Assembly: GCA_016743235.1 (NCBI GenBank)
Contig: VRZD01000017.1
Location: 62,001-126,000 of the forward strand
Length of the DNA: 64,000 bases
Source of the DNA: Pantanalinema sp. GBBB05
GTDB lineage: Bacteria > Cyanobacteriota > Cyanobacteriia > Leptolyngbyales > Leptolyngbyaceae
Direction: 5' to 3'
The notes under the pieces: generated by a model
Database searches by the model: none
What the model was told of the DNA's origin: nothing
The model's input: the letters and a program-made list of their open reading frames with translations, nothing else
Made by a program: the position numbers and the translations under genes
Part shown: piece after piece, positions 45,718 to 55,067 of the stretch
How positions within the stretch are numbered: the first letter of the stretch is position 1
How the letters are laid out: every line of letters starts with the position of its first letter

Positions 45718-46884
45718 ATGAGTCAGTCTGGCGGGTTGCGACAACAAGCGAAGCAGGGCAATCCAGACGCGATCGAAACCCTACTGAATCAGGTGCTGCT
45801 GCATAAGCAAATGACCACGCATGTCAGCTTAGAAGATAGCTGGCTGCACATTGCCTTGCACTGCGCCCTCGATCCCGATCTGCAAACGGCCCTGATCTTG
45901 ATCGATCGCGAACTTTCTCGCCTCAACTCTCCCTTAATTCACCGCATCCGCATCGAAGCCGACAGCAACCAACAGGCATTAGAGTGGAGCCAAGAATTTG
46001 ACCTGGGCACCTATGCTCAGGTTGGCAATACACCTGCCATTGTGCGCGATCACTCCTCCATTTCCCCCGCTCCCCATCCTCCTGATCTCCCCCATCCCCC
46101 TCATTCCTCCCCTGCCCAAACAACCAGCTTATCTCCCCTCAAAATCAGCAACCAGGGATTAAATGCTGTAGTCGTTGGATTTCTATTGGCGATTGTCTTA
46201 ATCAATGTGGGCTTCCTGCGGGTGATATTTTATGGCTTCAATGTGTTGGTGCATGAACTCGGTCATGCCATAACGCATTGGTTATTTGGTCGCCCCGCCA
46301 TTCCCAGTGTGAATATTCTGTTTGGGGGTGGCGTTACGCTCACCTTTGGTCAATCGGCACTAGTACTCGCTTTGATCTACGCTGGAATTAGCTACCTGTT
46401 TTACCGATCGCGCCACTATCCCCGCGTCCTGGGCGTTCTAACTGGCTTTACACTCCTCTATACCCTCTGTTTATTGACTAGTTTGAACATGATCCTGTCA
46501 ATCTTCATGGGCAAAGGCATGGAAGCGATCGCGATCGGTGTCTGTTTGTATCTCGCTATCAGTGGGTACTACTGTCGCTTTGCAGGCGATCGGGCGATCT
46601 ATGCCATGTTAGGCTTCTACACGTTCTTTTCCGGCTTACAGTTTTCCTGGCAACTGATCCGGGATGCCGATTACCGCACCAACTATGAAGAGGGCATTGG
46701 CGGCGGCGCGATCGACAATGACTTTGTCATCCTAGCAACCCAATACTTCCATGTAGACTTAGCGGTGATTGCTACATTCTTCCTGTTCTGTTGTCTACTG
46801 GCTCCCGCGATCGCCCTTCTGCTCTACCGCTACGAACGGTGGTGGGTCAACGGCATTCAACAGCTGTTTGCGGTGAAACAGTAA
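45718..46884 (+). CDS. M50-like membrane protein with HELGH
   Basis: 388 residues. A helical soluble N-terminus (about 1-95), a Pro/His-rich linker (about 110-140), and then about seven membrane helices. The third membrane region has VLVHELGHAITHWLFGRPA (about 177-195), an HExxH zinc motif inside a helix as in site-2/M50 proteases. The expected second motif (NPDG-like) is not clear: late segments carry only DADYRTN and AIDNDF. It could be an intramembrane protease or a diverged, inactive relative. It converges on secA with a terminator between. Confidence 0.7.
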   Translation: MSQSGGLRQQAKQGNPDAIETLLNQVLLHKQMTTHVSLEDSWLHIALHCALDPDLQTALILIDRELSRLNSPLIHRIRIEADSNQQALEWSQEFDLGTYAQVGNTPAIVRDHSSISPAPHPPDLPHPPHSSPAQTTSLSPLKISNQGLNAVVVGFLLAIVLINVGFLRVIFYGFNVLVHELGHAITHWLFGRPAIPSVNILFGGGVTLTFGQSALVLALIYAGISYLFYRSRHYPRVLGVLTGFTLLYTLCLLTSLNMILSIFMGKGMEAIAIGVCLYLAISGYYCRFAGDRAIYAMLGFYTFFSGLQFSWQLIRDADYRTNYEEGIGGGAIDNDFVILATQYFHVDLAVIATFFLFCCLLAPAIALLLYRYERWWVNGIQQLFAVKQ

Positions 46885-46909
46885 GTTCACTCTATACACA
46901 TAGCAAAAA

Positions 46910-46929
46910 GGGCGATCATGCGATCGCCC
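46910..46929 (-). terminator. Terminator of secA
   Basis: GGGCGATC/GATCGCCC stem around ATGC, followed on the minus strand by five Ts. A clean intrinsic terminator about 35 bases past the secA stop, shared with the convergent membrane-protein gene. Confidence 0.8.
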
Positions 46930-46963
46930 CTCTACTATTGCTCAGACTGAATTCCGAATCGGG

Positions 46964-49786
46964 TTAGTATTCCTCAACTTCAATTTCTTCATCTAACCCA
47001 GCACCGGCCGTAGCCGCCGGAGCGGTTGGCGCCAGTTGCGGTTGGAATTGGAACAGAGAGTAGACAACATTCCGACGAATATCCGTCATCATCTCCAGGA
47101 AGAGTTCGTACCCTTCGCTCTTATATTCGATCAGCGGATCCTTCTGTCCATACCCGCGCAGACCTACGGACTCCCGCAGGGCATCCATTTGTTGCAGGTG
47201 TTCGCGCCACAGGGTATCAATCTGTTGCAAGATAAAGAACCGTTCGGCTTGCCGCATTAATCCCGGTTGCAGCTGATCAATTTGGGCTTCCTTCAGGTCA
47301 TAGGCAATCCGGACTTGCTCATGCAAGAAACTCTTAATTTCCCCAACGGTCAAATCTTCGAGTTGCTTGGGTTCCATGTCTTCCAGCAGGTAAACAAACT
47401 CCTTCACCTTGCCGACTAACTTATCCAGTTCCCATTCTTCCGCTGGTAGATCGGGATTAATGTATGCCGTGACAATGTCATCCATTGTTTGTTCGGCGTA
47501 TTTAATCACCTGTTCCTTCAGATCCTGACCTTCCAGTACTCGCCGCCGTTCGGCATAAATGGCGCGTCGCTGGTTGTTCATGACCTCGTCATACTCGAAC
47601 ACCTGTTTCCGGATGTCGTAGTAGTAAGTTTCAACCTTCTTCTGGGCTCCTTCCAGCGATCGCGTCAACATCCCCGACTCGATCGGCATATCTTCTTCGA
47701 CGCGGAACATTTCCATCATGCCCGCCACGCGATCGCCACCAAAGATCCGCAGCAGATTATCTTGCAAGCTGAGGAAAAACTTGGTCGAACCGGGGTCACC
47801 TTGCCGTCCTGCCCGACCGCGCAATTGGTTATCGATCCGGCGAGATTCGTGCCGCTCTGTGCCTATCACGTGCAATCCACCTAACTGCACGACCTCTTCA
47901 TGTTCCCGTTTGGTGAAGGCTTCGTACTCTTCCCGCACTCGGTTATAGACTTCCCGCAGCTTTTGAATCACCGGATCGTCTGTTGGCGCTTTTTCCGAGG
48001 CGACCGCCACCCGATCTTCCGCTTCCAATTCTGGTAGCGATCGTTCACCGTACTGTTTCACGGCAAAATCTACCGCATCCTTGAGCAGCTTTTCAGTTTC
48101 TTTCGAGAGTTGGGTCGGATAAATCTGAGGCGATGCTTTCCAGGTCTTGACTTTCTTGCCAGGGGTGAACCCTTCTCCACCGCTTCGCTTACCCACACCG
48201 GGAACGCCCGTTACTCCAAACTCATCTTCGTCTTCCGGTTGGACAATCCGGGGCATGAAATATTCCCGCAGTTTCAACCGCGCCATGTAATCAGCATTAC
48301 CACCCAGGATGATGTCTGTACCTCGACCTGCCATATTCGTGGCGATCGTCACGGCTCCCTTCCGTCCAGCTTGGGCGATGATTTCTGATTCCCGCTCCAC
48401 GTTTTCCGGTTTAGCGTTCAGCAGATTATGAGGAATCTTGCGTTCATGCAACAAGCGCGACAACAATTCTGATTTCTCGACGCTGGTTGTGCCTACGAGT
48501 ACCGGGCGACCGAGTTCGTGCATCTCCCGGCATTCATTCGCGATCGACTTCCACTTCCCAGACTCCTGTTTGTAGACCACATCGGATAAATCGCGGCGAA
48601 CGTTTGTCCGGTTGGTAGGAATCGTGGTGACTTCCAGGTTATAAATCTTGCCAAATTCTGCTTCTTCCGTCTTCGCGGTTCCTGTCATCCCCGCTAGTTT
48701 GGGATACAGCAGGAAGAAGTTTTGATAGGTAATCGTGGCTAGGGTTTGGGTTTCCGGTTGAATTTCGGTGCCTTCCTTTGCTTCGATCGCTTGGTGTAAC
48801 CCATCACTCCAGCGGCGACCCGGCATTACCCGTCCGGTAAACTCATCCACAATCACAATTTCGTTATTGCGGACAATGTAGTTCACATCCAGAATAAATA
48901 GTTCTTTGGCTTTGATCGCGTTAAAAACGTAGTGCGCCCAGGGATCTTTTGGGTCAAACAGATCAGTCACTTCCAGCATCTGTTCAGCGCGAATAAAGCC
49001 CTCGTCGGTCAGCAAGACATTGCGCTGCTTCTCGTCTACTTCGTAGTGTTCTTCTTTGTTCAGGGCATTAGCAATTTGCGCCGCGCGGGTATACTTCTCA
49101 CTCGGACGCTCGACCTGACCAGAGATAATCAGCGGAGTCCGGGCTTCATCAATTAGCACCGAGTCCACTTCGTCAATCACACAATAGTTGAACGGACGTT
49201 GCACCACATCTGACATGGAGGTGGCCATGTTGTCCCGCAGATAATCAAACCCAAGTTCGCTGTTCGTCCCGTAGGTAACATCACAGTCATAGTTCCGCTT
49301 CCGCTCGGCGGGAGTCATGCTCTGCTGAATTAGCCCGACACTGAGTCCTAAAAAGCGGTGAACCTGCCCCATCCATTCGGCGTCCCGGCGGGCCAGGTAA
49401 TCGTTCACGGTAACGACATGTACCCCTTTCCCACTAATGGCATTCAGGTAAGCCGGGAGGGTAGATACCAGGGTTTTTCCTTCCCCCGTTTTCATCTCGG
49501 CAATCTGTCCATCATGCAGAATCATGCCACCCAGGATTTGCACATCAAAGTGGCGCATCCCCAACACCCGTCGAGCCGCTTCCCGTACCACGGCAAAGGC
49601 CTCCGGCAAGATGTCATCCAAAGATTCGCCTTTTTCCAGCCGCTGCCTGAACTCTGCTGTTTTGCCTTGTAGTTCCTGATCGGACAAAGGCTGAATGTCC
49701 TGTTCTAAAAGGGCAACTTCAGCCACGAGCGGTTGATACTTTTTGAGCTTACGTGTGTTGGGATCACCCAGCAGAGTCTTGAGCAT
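46964..49786 (-). CDS. secA: Preprotein translocase ATPase
   Basis: SecA motor of the Sec secretion pathway, 940 residues from ATG 49786. Walker A GEGKT at 101-105, DEVDSVLIDEARTPL (about 206), the long helical scaffold, TSVEKSELLSRLL and AGRGTDI in motor domain 2, and GLRGYGQKDPLIEYK near the end are all present. The final zinc-binding tail of E. coli SecA is absent, as in many cyanobacteria. The frame is open upstream to 49906 but those 40 residues are not SecA. Single gene with its own terminator. Confidence 0.97.
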   Translation of the reverse strand: MLKTLLGDPNTRKLKKYQPLVAEVALLEQDIQPLSDQELQGKTAEFRQRLEKGESLDDILPEAFAVVREAARRVLGMRHFDVQILGGMILHDGQIAEMKTGEGKTLVSTLPAYLNAISGKGVHVVTVNDYLARRDAEWMGQVHRFLGLSVGLIQQSMTPAERKRNYDCDVTYGTNSELGFDYLRDNMATSMSDVVQRPFNYCVIDEVDSVLIDEARTPLIISGQVERPSEKYTRAAQIANALNKEEHYEVDEKQRNVLLTDEGFIRAEQMLEVTDLFDPKDPWAHYVFNAIKAKELFILDVNYIVRNNEIVIVDEFTGRVMPGRRWSDGLHQAIEAKEGTEIQPETQTLATITYQNFFLLYPKLAGMTGTAKTEEAEFGKIYNLEVTTIPTNRTNVRRDLSDVVYKQESGKWKSIANECREMHELGRPVLVGTTSVEKSELLSRLLHERKIPHNLLNAKPENVERESEIIAQAGRKGAVTIATNMAGRGTDIILGGNADYMARLKLREYFMPRIVQPEDEDEFGVTGVPGVGKRSGGEGFTPGKKVKTWKASPQIYPTQLSKETEKLLKDAVDFAVKQYGERSLPELEAEDRVAVASEKAPTDDPVIQKLREVYNRVREEYEAFTKREHEEVVQLGGLHVIGTERHESRRIDNQLRGRAGRQGDPGSTKFFLSLQDNLLRIFGGDRVAGMMEMFRVEEDMPIESGMLTRSLEGAQKKVETYYYDIRKQVFEYDEVMNNQRRAIYAERRRVLEGQDLKEQVIKYAEQTMDDIVTAYINPDLPAEEWELDKLVGKVKEFVYLLEDMEPKQLEDLTVGEIKSFLHEQVRIAYDLKEAQIDQLQPGLMRQAERFFILQQIDTLWREHLQQMDALRESVGLRGYGQKDPLIEYKSEGYELFLEMMTDIRRNVVYSLFQFQPQLAPTAPAATAGAGLDEEIEVEEY

Positions 49787-49941
49787 GGTATTGAAATAAC
49801 AGGATTTAGTCTCGAACAGGAATAATTGATGCAGTCGGATGCTAGTTAAATCAGGTCGTTGCCGCTTAACTGGGCTGACTGACCCAAAGTAACTTAATCC
49901 TATCACTTTGACTCAAAGGGGTTCGGGTATGGTTAACCCTA

Positions 49942-50589
49942 CTACGGGGCATCTTGCCACTCACTGGTCAAACTGCGGAAATTATACTGCTTGGCTCCCG
50001 GATGGCAGGAAACACAACTATTAAGGCTTACCCGTTCCGGAAACTTCACTTTAGGGTGCAGGATTTTGAAATACCGCGACTGATAGAGGCGATAGGGTAA
50101 TTCCTCTTCGGCAGCTTGAGGACGAGAATAATCGCGCAAATAATTCCAAAGAACCTGGATTTCTGGTGCTCCCAGGGGGCGGATTTCAGCACCATAGTGT
50201 TGGGGATCGGTAATCAATTGTCGCCAGGTTTCCGAAGGCATTGTTCCAGGCGGAATGCCAACGTGGCAAGTCGCACAGTTCTCTAGGTACAACTTTTGTC
50301 CTGCTTGGTACCGTTCTGGCACGACATCGATCGTCCCGATGGTTGGCTGATTGCCCACCGGGGTGGTTTGCAGTAATTCGGCAGGACTGGGAGCGGTAGG
50401 AGCCTGGGCAATTACTGATATTGGGTTAGGAGTGGTAGCCTGGGCTAACCCGATGCCCCAACACAAACTCCAAAGTAGTAATAAAATTAGTAGCACCAGT
50501 ACCGATCGCGGTCGTTTGCGGCGACCCGAATTTTGGCTCAGTTCTACAGGCAATAACCGAGAATCGGAGTCTGGAGAAGGGTGGGACAT
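49942..50589 (-). CDS. Membrane-anchored diheme cytochrome c
   Basis: 215 residues from ATG 50589. A basic N-terminus, one membrane helix (about 28-50), a Pro/Thr-rich linker and two heme c sites: CATCH (about 104-108) and CVSCH (about 190-194), with Met in the second half as possible axial ligand (GTMPSETW). Located in the periplasm or thylakoid lumen side. It resembles cyanobacterial diheme cytochromes upstream of secA, whose electron partners are unknown. It is 155 bases upstream of secA on the same strand. Confidence 0.85.
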   Translation of the reverse strand: MSHPSPDSDSRLLPVELSQNSGRRKRPRSVLVLLILLLLWSLCWGIGLAQATTPNPISVIAQAPTAPSPAELLQTTPVGNQPTIGTIDVVPERYQAGQKLYLENCATCHVGIPPGTMPSETWRQLITDPQHYGAEIRPLGAPEIQVLWNYLRDYSRPQAAEEELPYRLYQSRYFKILHPKVKFPERVSLNSCVSCHPGAKQYNFRSLTSEWQDAP

Positions 50590-50860
50590 AGCAATAGAAA
50601 ACAAACTTGAGTAAAGGTCTGTGCGTTGGATGACGGAACGATCGCAGAAATAGTGCCAAGAATGTATTGTAGTCAGTCGTTGACAATCGCGAAAATGCGA
50701 GTGGTGTGATCAGTCCGATGAAAGCGGATATACAGCCAACCATCGATGATATTGATTCTGATGATGGGGCGCAATTCATGCCATGAGTCGATCGCGCTCT
50801 GGCGGTGACTGGTCTATGGTGATATTGCAGATATTTACTCATTCATTCGGTGGGATGGGC

Positions 50861-51331
50861 ATGGACTGTCGTCATATTCAGTTTTGTGAGCAAGTAGAAC
50901 AGGTAGACCTGCATCAGCTTCAGGCATTGTTTCGAATGGCTGCCTTCTGGGCAAAGGATCGGCGACTAGATGATCTAGCGGTCGCGATCGCGAATAGTGC
51001 CCCGGTGATTAGTGTCTGGGATAGACAACAGCTGATTGGGTTTGCCAGAGCTACCTCGGATGGGGTTTACCGCGCCACCATTTGGGATGTGGTAATTCAT
51101 CCGGATTATCAGGGGGCTGGCTTGGGACGCAAATTGGTCCAAACGGTACTTAGCCACCCCAAAGTTAACCGTGTGGAGCGAGTGTATCTGATGACTACCC
51201 ATCAGCAATCGTTTTATACTCGCATCGGGTTTGAAGAGAATCGCAGTACAACTATGGTGTTACATAACCAGCCGATCTCAGTCACTTGCACACTGCGTGA
51301 GGAACTGGAAGCGGCGATCGGTAATTATTAG
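50861..51331 (+). CDS. GNAT-family N-acetyltransferase
   Basis: 156 residues from ATG 50861 (ATG 50855 also fits; frame open from 50783). The acetyl-CoA motif is VVIHPDYQGAGLGRKLVQTVL (about 82-102), with RVYLMTTHQQSFYTRIGFEEN (about 112-132). The acceptor is unknown. The upstream in-frame extension does not resemble GNAT proteins. It converges on the degenerate kinase gene with 3 bases between stops. Confidence 0.86.
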   Translation: MDCRHIQFCEQVEQVDLHQLQALFRMAAFWAKDRRLDDLAVAIANSAPVISVWDRQQLIGFARATSDGVYRATIWDVVIHPDYQGAGLGRKLVQTVLSHPKVNRVERVYLMTTHQQSFYTRIGFEENRSTTMVLHNQPISVTCTLREELEAAIGNY

Positions 51332-51334
51332 TTG

Positions 51335-52357
51335 TTACCCCAGTGCCATGTCGTCGTCTACTTCAGGGAGCAGGAGCGGAATTGTCCATTGAATACGCGG
51401 TAGCGCCGCACCATTTGCTGAGGTGTCTGTGCTGGGAGGTAGCACCTCTAGCTGTCCGTTCATCTGGCGTAGAAGCGTTTGGCTCAAGCTCAGGCGCAGA
51501 CCTGGTGAGGGAAACGAAGTTTGCTGCGATCGCGCAATGACCTGCCGTTGCAGCGTAATCGTGGGTGTCGTGCTAGTTTCACTCAGCAAACTCGCTGTTT
51601 CTGCGATTGCCGGTTGCAGTAGCTCGATCGATTCACTAAAGAGTGAGGTCAAATAGCTATTGGCGATCGTAAAGACAATAGTGTTTGCTTCAGGGTGTAC
51701 TTGAGTAACAAGCTCAATCTCACCCTCGGGAACCTGAGTAATGACTGTATCAACCAAATTGACTAAAACTTGCCGCAACCATCGAGGGTCAGCCAGAGTA
51801 TACAGTTCAGACCCAGGTAAGGGTATGTGGAGTCTCAAATTGCGGTTTTTAGCTAGGAGTTGGGTCAAGCGGTCTACATCTTTGAGCAGATTAGCGATTT
51901 CTACAGGTTGGATGTCGAGTTTGCTTGTCCCTTGTTCAACTTTGGCAACGTACAGGATTTCGTCGAGCACATTAACCATCTTTAACGCGGCAGCATGAGC
52001 TTGTGTAATGAATTCTCGTTCCTCCTCGGGACCATCACAGAGGTTGGACAAAATCAACTGATGCATGCCAATTAAGCCGTTTAAGGGCGATCTCAACTCA
52101 TGGGAGGTGCGCGCCAGAAATCCTCCTTTAAACTGGCTCATTTCAGTTGCCATTTGACAAGCAAGCTCCAGTTGTTCTAACTGGTCTACTAAATCAGCAT
52201 GGCGATCGCTGGCGGTTGCAGTTGTGGGAACTCGTAGGTCTTGAGGGAGCGGAGACTCTGGTTCTAGAGATGACACCTGATGGAAGGGTAAAAGAGACCT
52301 CATTCCCCATCCTAGCCCGACTCCGATCACTACCCATTCCAGGTCTATCCAATTCAT
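51335..52357 (-). CDS. Histidine-kinase-like protein with degenerate ATPase domain
   Basis: 340 residues: an N-terminal hydrophobic segment (about 8-22) possibly anchoring it, a short linker, and a normal dimerisation helix with H-box His 86 (ARTSHELRSPLNGL). The C-terminal domain keeps the fold (LADPRWLRQVLVNLVDTV) but has Thr in place of the second N-box Asn, and IANSYLTSLF where DxGxG would be. ATP binding is therefore doubtful. It may act as a regulator, phosphotransfer protein or heterodimer partner. It follows tsaC by 3 bases on the same strand, likely in one transcript. Confidence 0.8.
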   Translation of the reverse strand: MNWIDLEWVVIGVGLGWGMRSLLPFHQVSSLEPESPLPQDLRVPTTATASDRHADLVDQLEQLELACQMATEMSQFKGGFLARTSHELRSPLNGLIGMHQLILSNLCDGPEEEREFITQAHAAALKMVNVLDEILYVAKVEQGTSKLDIQPVEIANLLKDVDRLTQLLAKNRNLRLHIPLPGSELYTLADPRWLRQVLVNLVDTVITQVPEGEIELVTQVHPEANTIVFTIANSYLTSLFSESIELLQPAIAETASLLSETSTTPTITLQRQVIARSQQTSFPSPGLRLSLSQTLLRQMNGQLEVLPPSTDTSANGAALPRIQWTIPLLLPEVDDDMALG

Positions 52358-52360
52358 GAC

Positions 52361-52981
52361 TTATCTATCCAATATAACGGCTCCCTGTCTAAGCACTTCC
52401 CAGGCACTGCCTGTCCAGCGGATTACCGTTGATGGTACGCCGGAGACAGGACTATCACCGCTAAACGACGGGAATGCTAGCTGATTCTGCAGCTCCGAGG
52501 GTGACAGGGTAAGCACCTGAGGAAACTGTATCTCAATTTCAGCGATAGTCTGTAAGGGGGGCTGACCTGACAGATTGGCACTCGTGGTGGCTAAGGGCCC
52601 GGTGCGGTTCAAAATGGTACGGGCGATCGCGTGATTAGGTACTCGCAGTCCAATGGTGCTGGGGTCTTTGGGGTTCAGACTAGATGGCACTTGCTGACTG
52701 GCGGGCAAGACTAGCGTTAAGGCTCCCGGTAGGTACTTCGTTGCGATCGCTTGCCAGATGCGGCGCTCAGTAGGTGAGCCTTCTGCATATATCCAGAGAT
52801 CATCAATATTTCCTGCCATCAGGATTAATGGTTTATCTAAACTTCGTTGTTTTGTTTCAAAGATTAAGCCAGCGCAATCAAGACGGCTGGCAAGAGCCGG
52901 AACTGTATCTGTCGGAAAACTTGCTAGGTGATTGCCAGACTGAATCCCTGTAATGAGCTCGGCAAATGAAACTTGCGGCAT
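52361..52981 (-). CDS. tsaC: L-threonylcarbamoyladenylate synthase
   Basis: 206 residues from ATG 52981 (frame open from 53047), TsaC/YrdC family. It makes threonylcarbamoyl-AMP from threonine, bicarbonate and ATP for t6A tRNA modification. Marks are ASFPTDTVPALASRL (about 19-33), AGNIDDLWIYAEG, LPGALTLVLPAS (about 92-103), GLRVPNHAIAR (about 117) and PLATTSANLSGQ (about 135-146), matching the short form without the Sua5 C-terminal domain. It functions with TsaB, encoded at 15443-16072. Confidence 0.92.
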   Translation of the reverse strand: MPQVSFAELITGIQSGNHLASFPTDTVPALASRLDCAGLIFETKQRSLDKPLILMAGNIDDLWIYAEGSPTERRIWQAIATKYLPGALTLVLPASQQVPSSLNPKDPSTIGLRVPNHAIARTILNRTGPLATTSANLSGQPPLQTIAEIEIQFPQVLTLSPSELQNQLAFPSFSGDSPVSGVPSTVIRWTGSAWEVLRQGAVILDR

Positions 52982-53575
52982 GAGTTGGTGGGTTAGGAAT
53001 ACGAAAACTACGGTAGGAGAAATGCAGCGGTGGGCAACTTGCCACAATGAAAATATGAGTAGTTTACAAAAAAACGTTTTTTTCTGTGTAGATTTACGGA
53101 AAAATATATTTATTTTACTTATATGTTTGCACGGTTCAGTTTATTTTTATTTTTCAAGCTAATTGAATTGAGAGTGAAAACGAGGATGTAGTCGTGGTTA
53201 TCACTGAGTAATGAGAGATTCCTTGTTACAAATTTGGTTGCTATGTGTCTGAGATCACTCACCTTAAATCCGTTGTCGTCTAAATTTTTGGTGGGGTGAA
53301 TGACTGCAATAGATGCCAGCATCGCTTAAATTTGGTAGTCATCATTAATGTTGAAGTGTCAAGAGTTTGTATCTGTACAGTTTAAAGCGGCAAGACCGTA
53401 AGCTATTTTTCTTTGTTCGCGGTTTAAGCTGATGAAGCGCTAGCAATTAAACTTCTCTATTTAGCTGTCCTGTTGATTGCATTTATTTTCAGTAAATCGG
53501 TATTAATTCGTTGGCTGATTTTAGTTGTCTCAGTATTTTCTACAGATACACCAATTTACCTTCAGGAGCATCTTG
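52982..53575. other. AT-rich spacer
   Basis: A 594-base gap between tsaC (leftward) and the PAS kinase (rightward). Short frames occur, including 67 codons on the minus strand at 53119-53322, but none has a ribosome site or a known domain. The AT content of 53040-53170 is clearly higher than that of the flanks. The AGGAG at 53564-53568 belongs to the kinase gene. No repeat or RNA gene is recognised. Confidence 0.4.
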
Positions 53576-55018
53576 GTGAATACAACGAGGTTTCTTGGTA
53601 GCCGCTCATCTCACTCCCGTCCTATCGTCAGTGGGGTTGATTCAGCGTCAACTATGCTGGAATTATTGACAGGGCGTAGACCTACAGAACGGCTACTAAC
53701 ACCACAGACGTTAATGGCTCAAGCTCAAACTCAATTGCTTGATCTGGTGCATGATTCTATTTTGGCATTTGATATTGAAGGGACGATTACCTTTTGGAAT
53801 CGTGCGGCTGAGGAACTATATGGTTGGACAAAGGCAGAAGCACTGGGTCAACATATTTATACACTGTTGAAAACAGAACTTCCGCAGCCGTTGGCAGACA
53901 GCAAAGTTCAGATCTTACAACAAGGTCGATGGGAAAAAGAACTGATTCGCACTCGGCGGGATGGGACTCAGGTCTGTGTTACTAGTCGTCGTACCCTGCA
54001 ACGGGATGGACAGGGTAACCCTGTGGCAATTCTGGAGATTACCCACGATGTCACTGATCTCAGACAGCTTGAGGGCGCATTACAACAGGCGCATCAGAAC
54101 TTGCAATTTTGTCAGATCCAGCAGACCCAAACTCTGGAAGCTGAAAATGCTGCCCTTAAAGCAGAACTGCTGAAACGAGAGCGAGTAGAGGCAGAATTGC
54201 GACAACGGCTTGAGGATCAAACTGCGATCGCCCTATGTACGGCTCAGAGCTACGAACAGTTGGAACAATTGATTGACTCCCGCACCCAAGAACTAGAACA
54301 GGCAAGACAACAAGCGGAAACAGCGAACCACGCCAAGAGCGAATTTTTGGCGACGATGAGCCATGAACTGCGAACCCCACTGAATGCTGTATTAGGGCTA
54401 TCTCAGGTGTTGCAGCAGGAAATCTTTGGTGCTTTGAACCCCAAACAAGCAGAGTATATCGGTCATATTCGGAGTAGTGGCGAACACTTACTCCTGTTAA
54501 TTAATGACATTTTGGATTTAGCCAAAGTGGAAGCTGGACGAGAGACCCTGGAGCTAGGTCCAGTTGTAGTGAATGAGTTGTGTCATAGCTGTCTATCCCT
54601 GATTCAAGAGCAGGCATTTCAAAAAGGACTCGAAATTCTCAGCCAGATTGATCCGGCGATCGATACTTGTATTGCCGATGAACGCCGGTTACGGCAAATG
54701 CTGCTCAATCTCCTGTCAAATGCGATTAAATTTACGCCGACTGGCAATATCACCCTGCTTGTCCAAGCTCAAACTGAGGGGATTACGTTCACGGTTGCGG
54801 ATACCGGCATTGGGATTGGCACAGAACAATTGTCTTTGCTATTCCAACCGTTCCAGCAACTGGATTGCCAGCTTAACCGCCAATATATAGGGACTGGCTT
54901 AGGGCTAGCATTGACACGGAACCTGGCTCGTTTGCATGGTGGCGATGTCACCGTCGAGTCCAGTTTGGGAGAGGGGAGTCGCTTTACCATCTACCTGCCA
55001 GATTTAGCGCAGGATTAG
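53576..55018 (+). CDS. PAS-domain sensor histidine kinase
   Basis: 480 residues from GTG 53576, chosen because AGGAG lies seven bases upstream (a TTG at 53525 has no site). A PAS domain (about 45-160: VHDSILAFDIEGTITFWNRAAEELYGWTKAEALG), a coiled-coil (about 170-250), then HisKA with His 263 (MSHELRTPLNAVLG) and a complete HATPase domain: LLNLLSNAIKFT, VADTGIGIG and GTGLGLAL. It has no membrane helix, so it is a cytoplasmic sensor. No response regulator is adjacent; the cognate one is unknown. Confidence 0.92.
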   Translation: MNTTRFLGSRSSHSRPIVSGVDSASTMLELLTGRRPTERLLTPQTLMAQAQTQLLDLVHDSILAFDIEGTITFWNRAAEELYGWTKAEALGQHIYTLLKTELPQPLADSKVQILQQGRWEKELIRTRRDGTQVCVTSRRTLQRDGQGNPVAILEITHDVTDLRQLEGALQQAHQNLQFCQIQQTQTLEAENAALKAELLKRERVEAELRQRLEDQTAIALCTAQSYEQLEQLIDSRTQELEQARQQAETANHAKSEFLATMSHELRTPLNAVLGLSQVLQQEIFGALNPKQAEYIGHIRSSGEHLLLLINDILDLAKVEAGRETLELGPVVVNELCHSCLSLIQEQAFQKGLEILSQIDPAIDTCIADERRLRQMLLNLLSNAIKFTPTGNITLLVQAQTEGITFTVADTGIGIGTEQLSLLFQPFQQLDCQLNRQYIGTGLGLALTRNLARLHGGDVTVESSLGEGSRFTIYLPDLAQD

Positions 55019-55067
55019 TAGGAGCGCCTGTCGATCTCTCAAACGCTGATTTCTACCCATCAACGGC

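Noticed and set aside
53119..53322. 67-codon minus-strand frame in the AT-rich spacer
   Set aside because: No ribosome site, no family, and low-complexity Asn/Leu/Lys ending typical of chance frames in AT-rich DNA.
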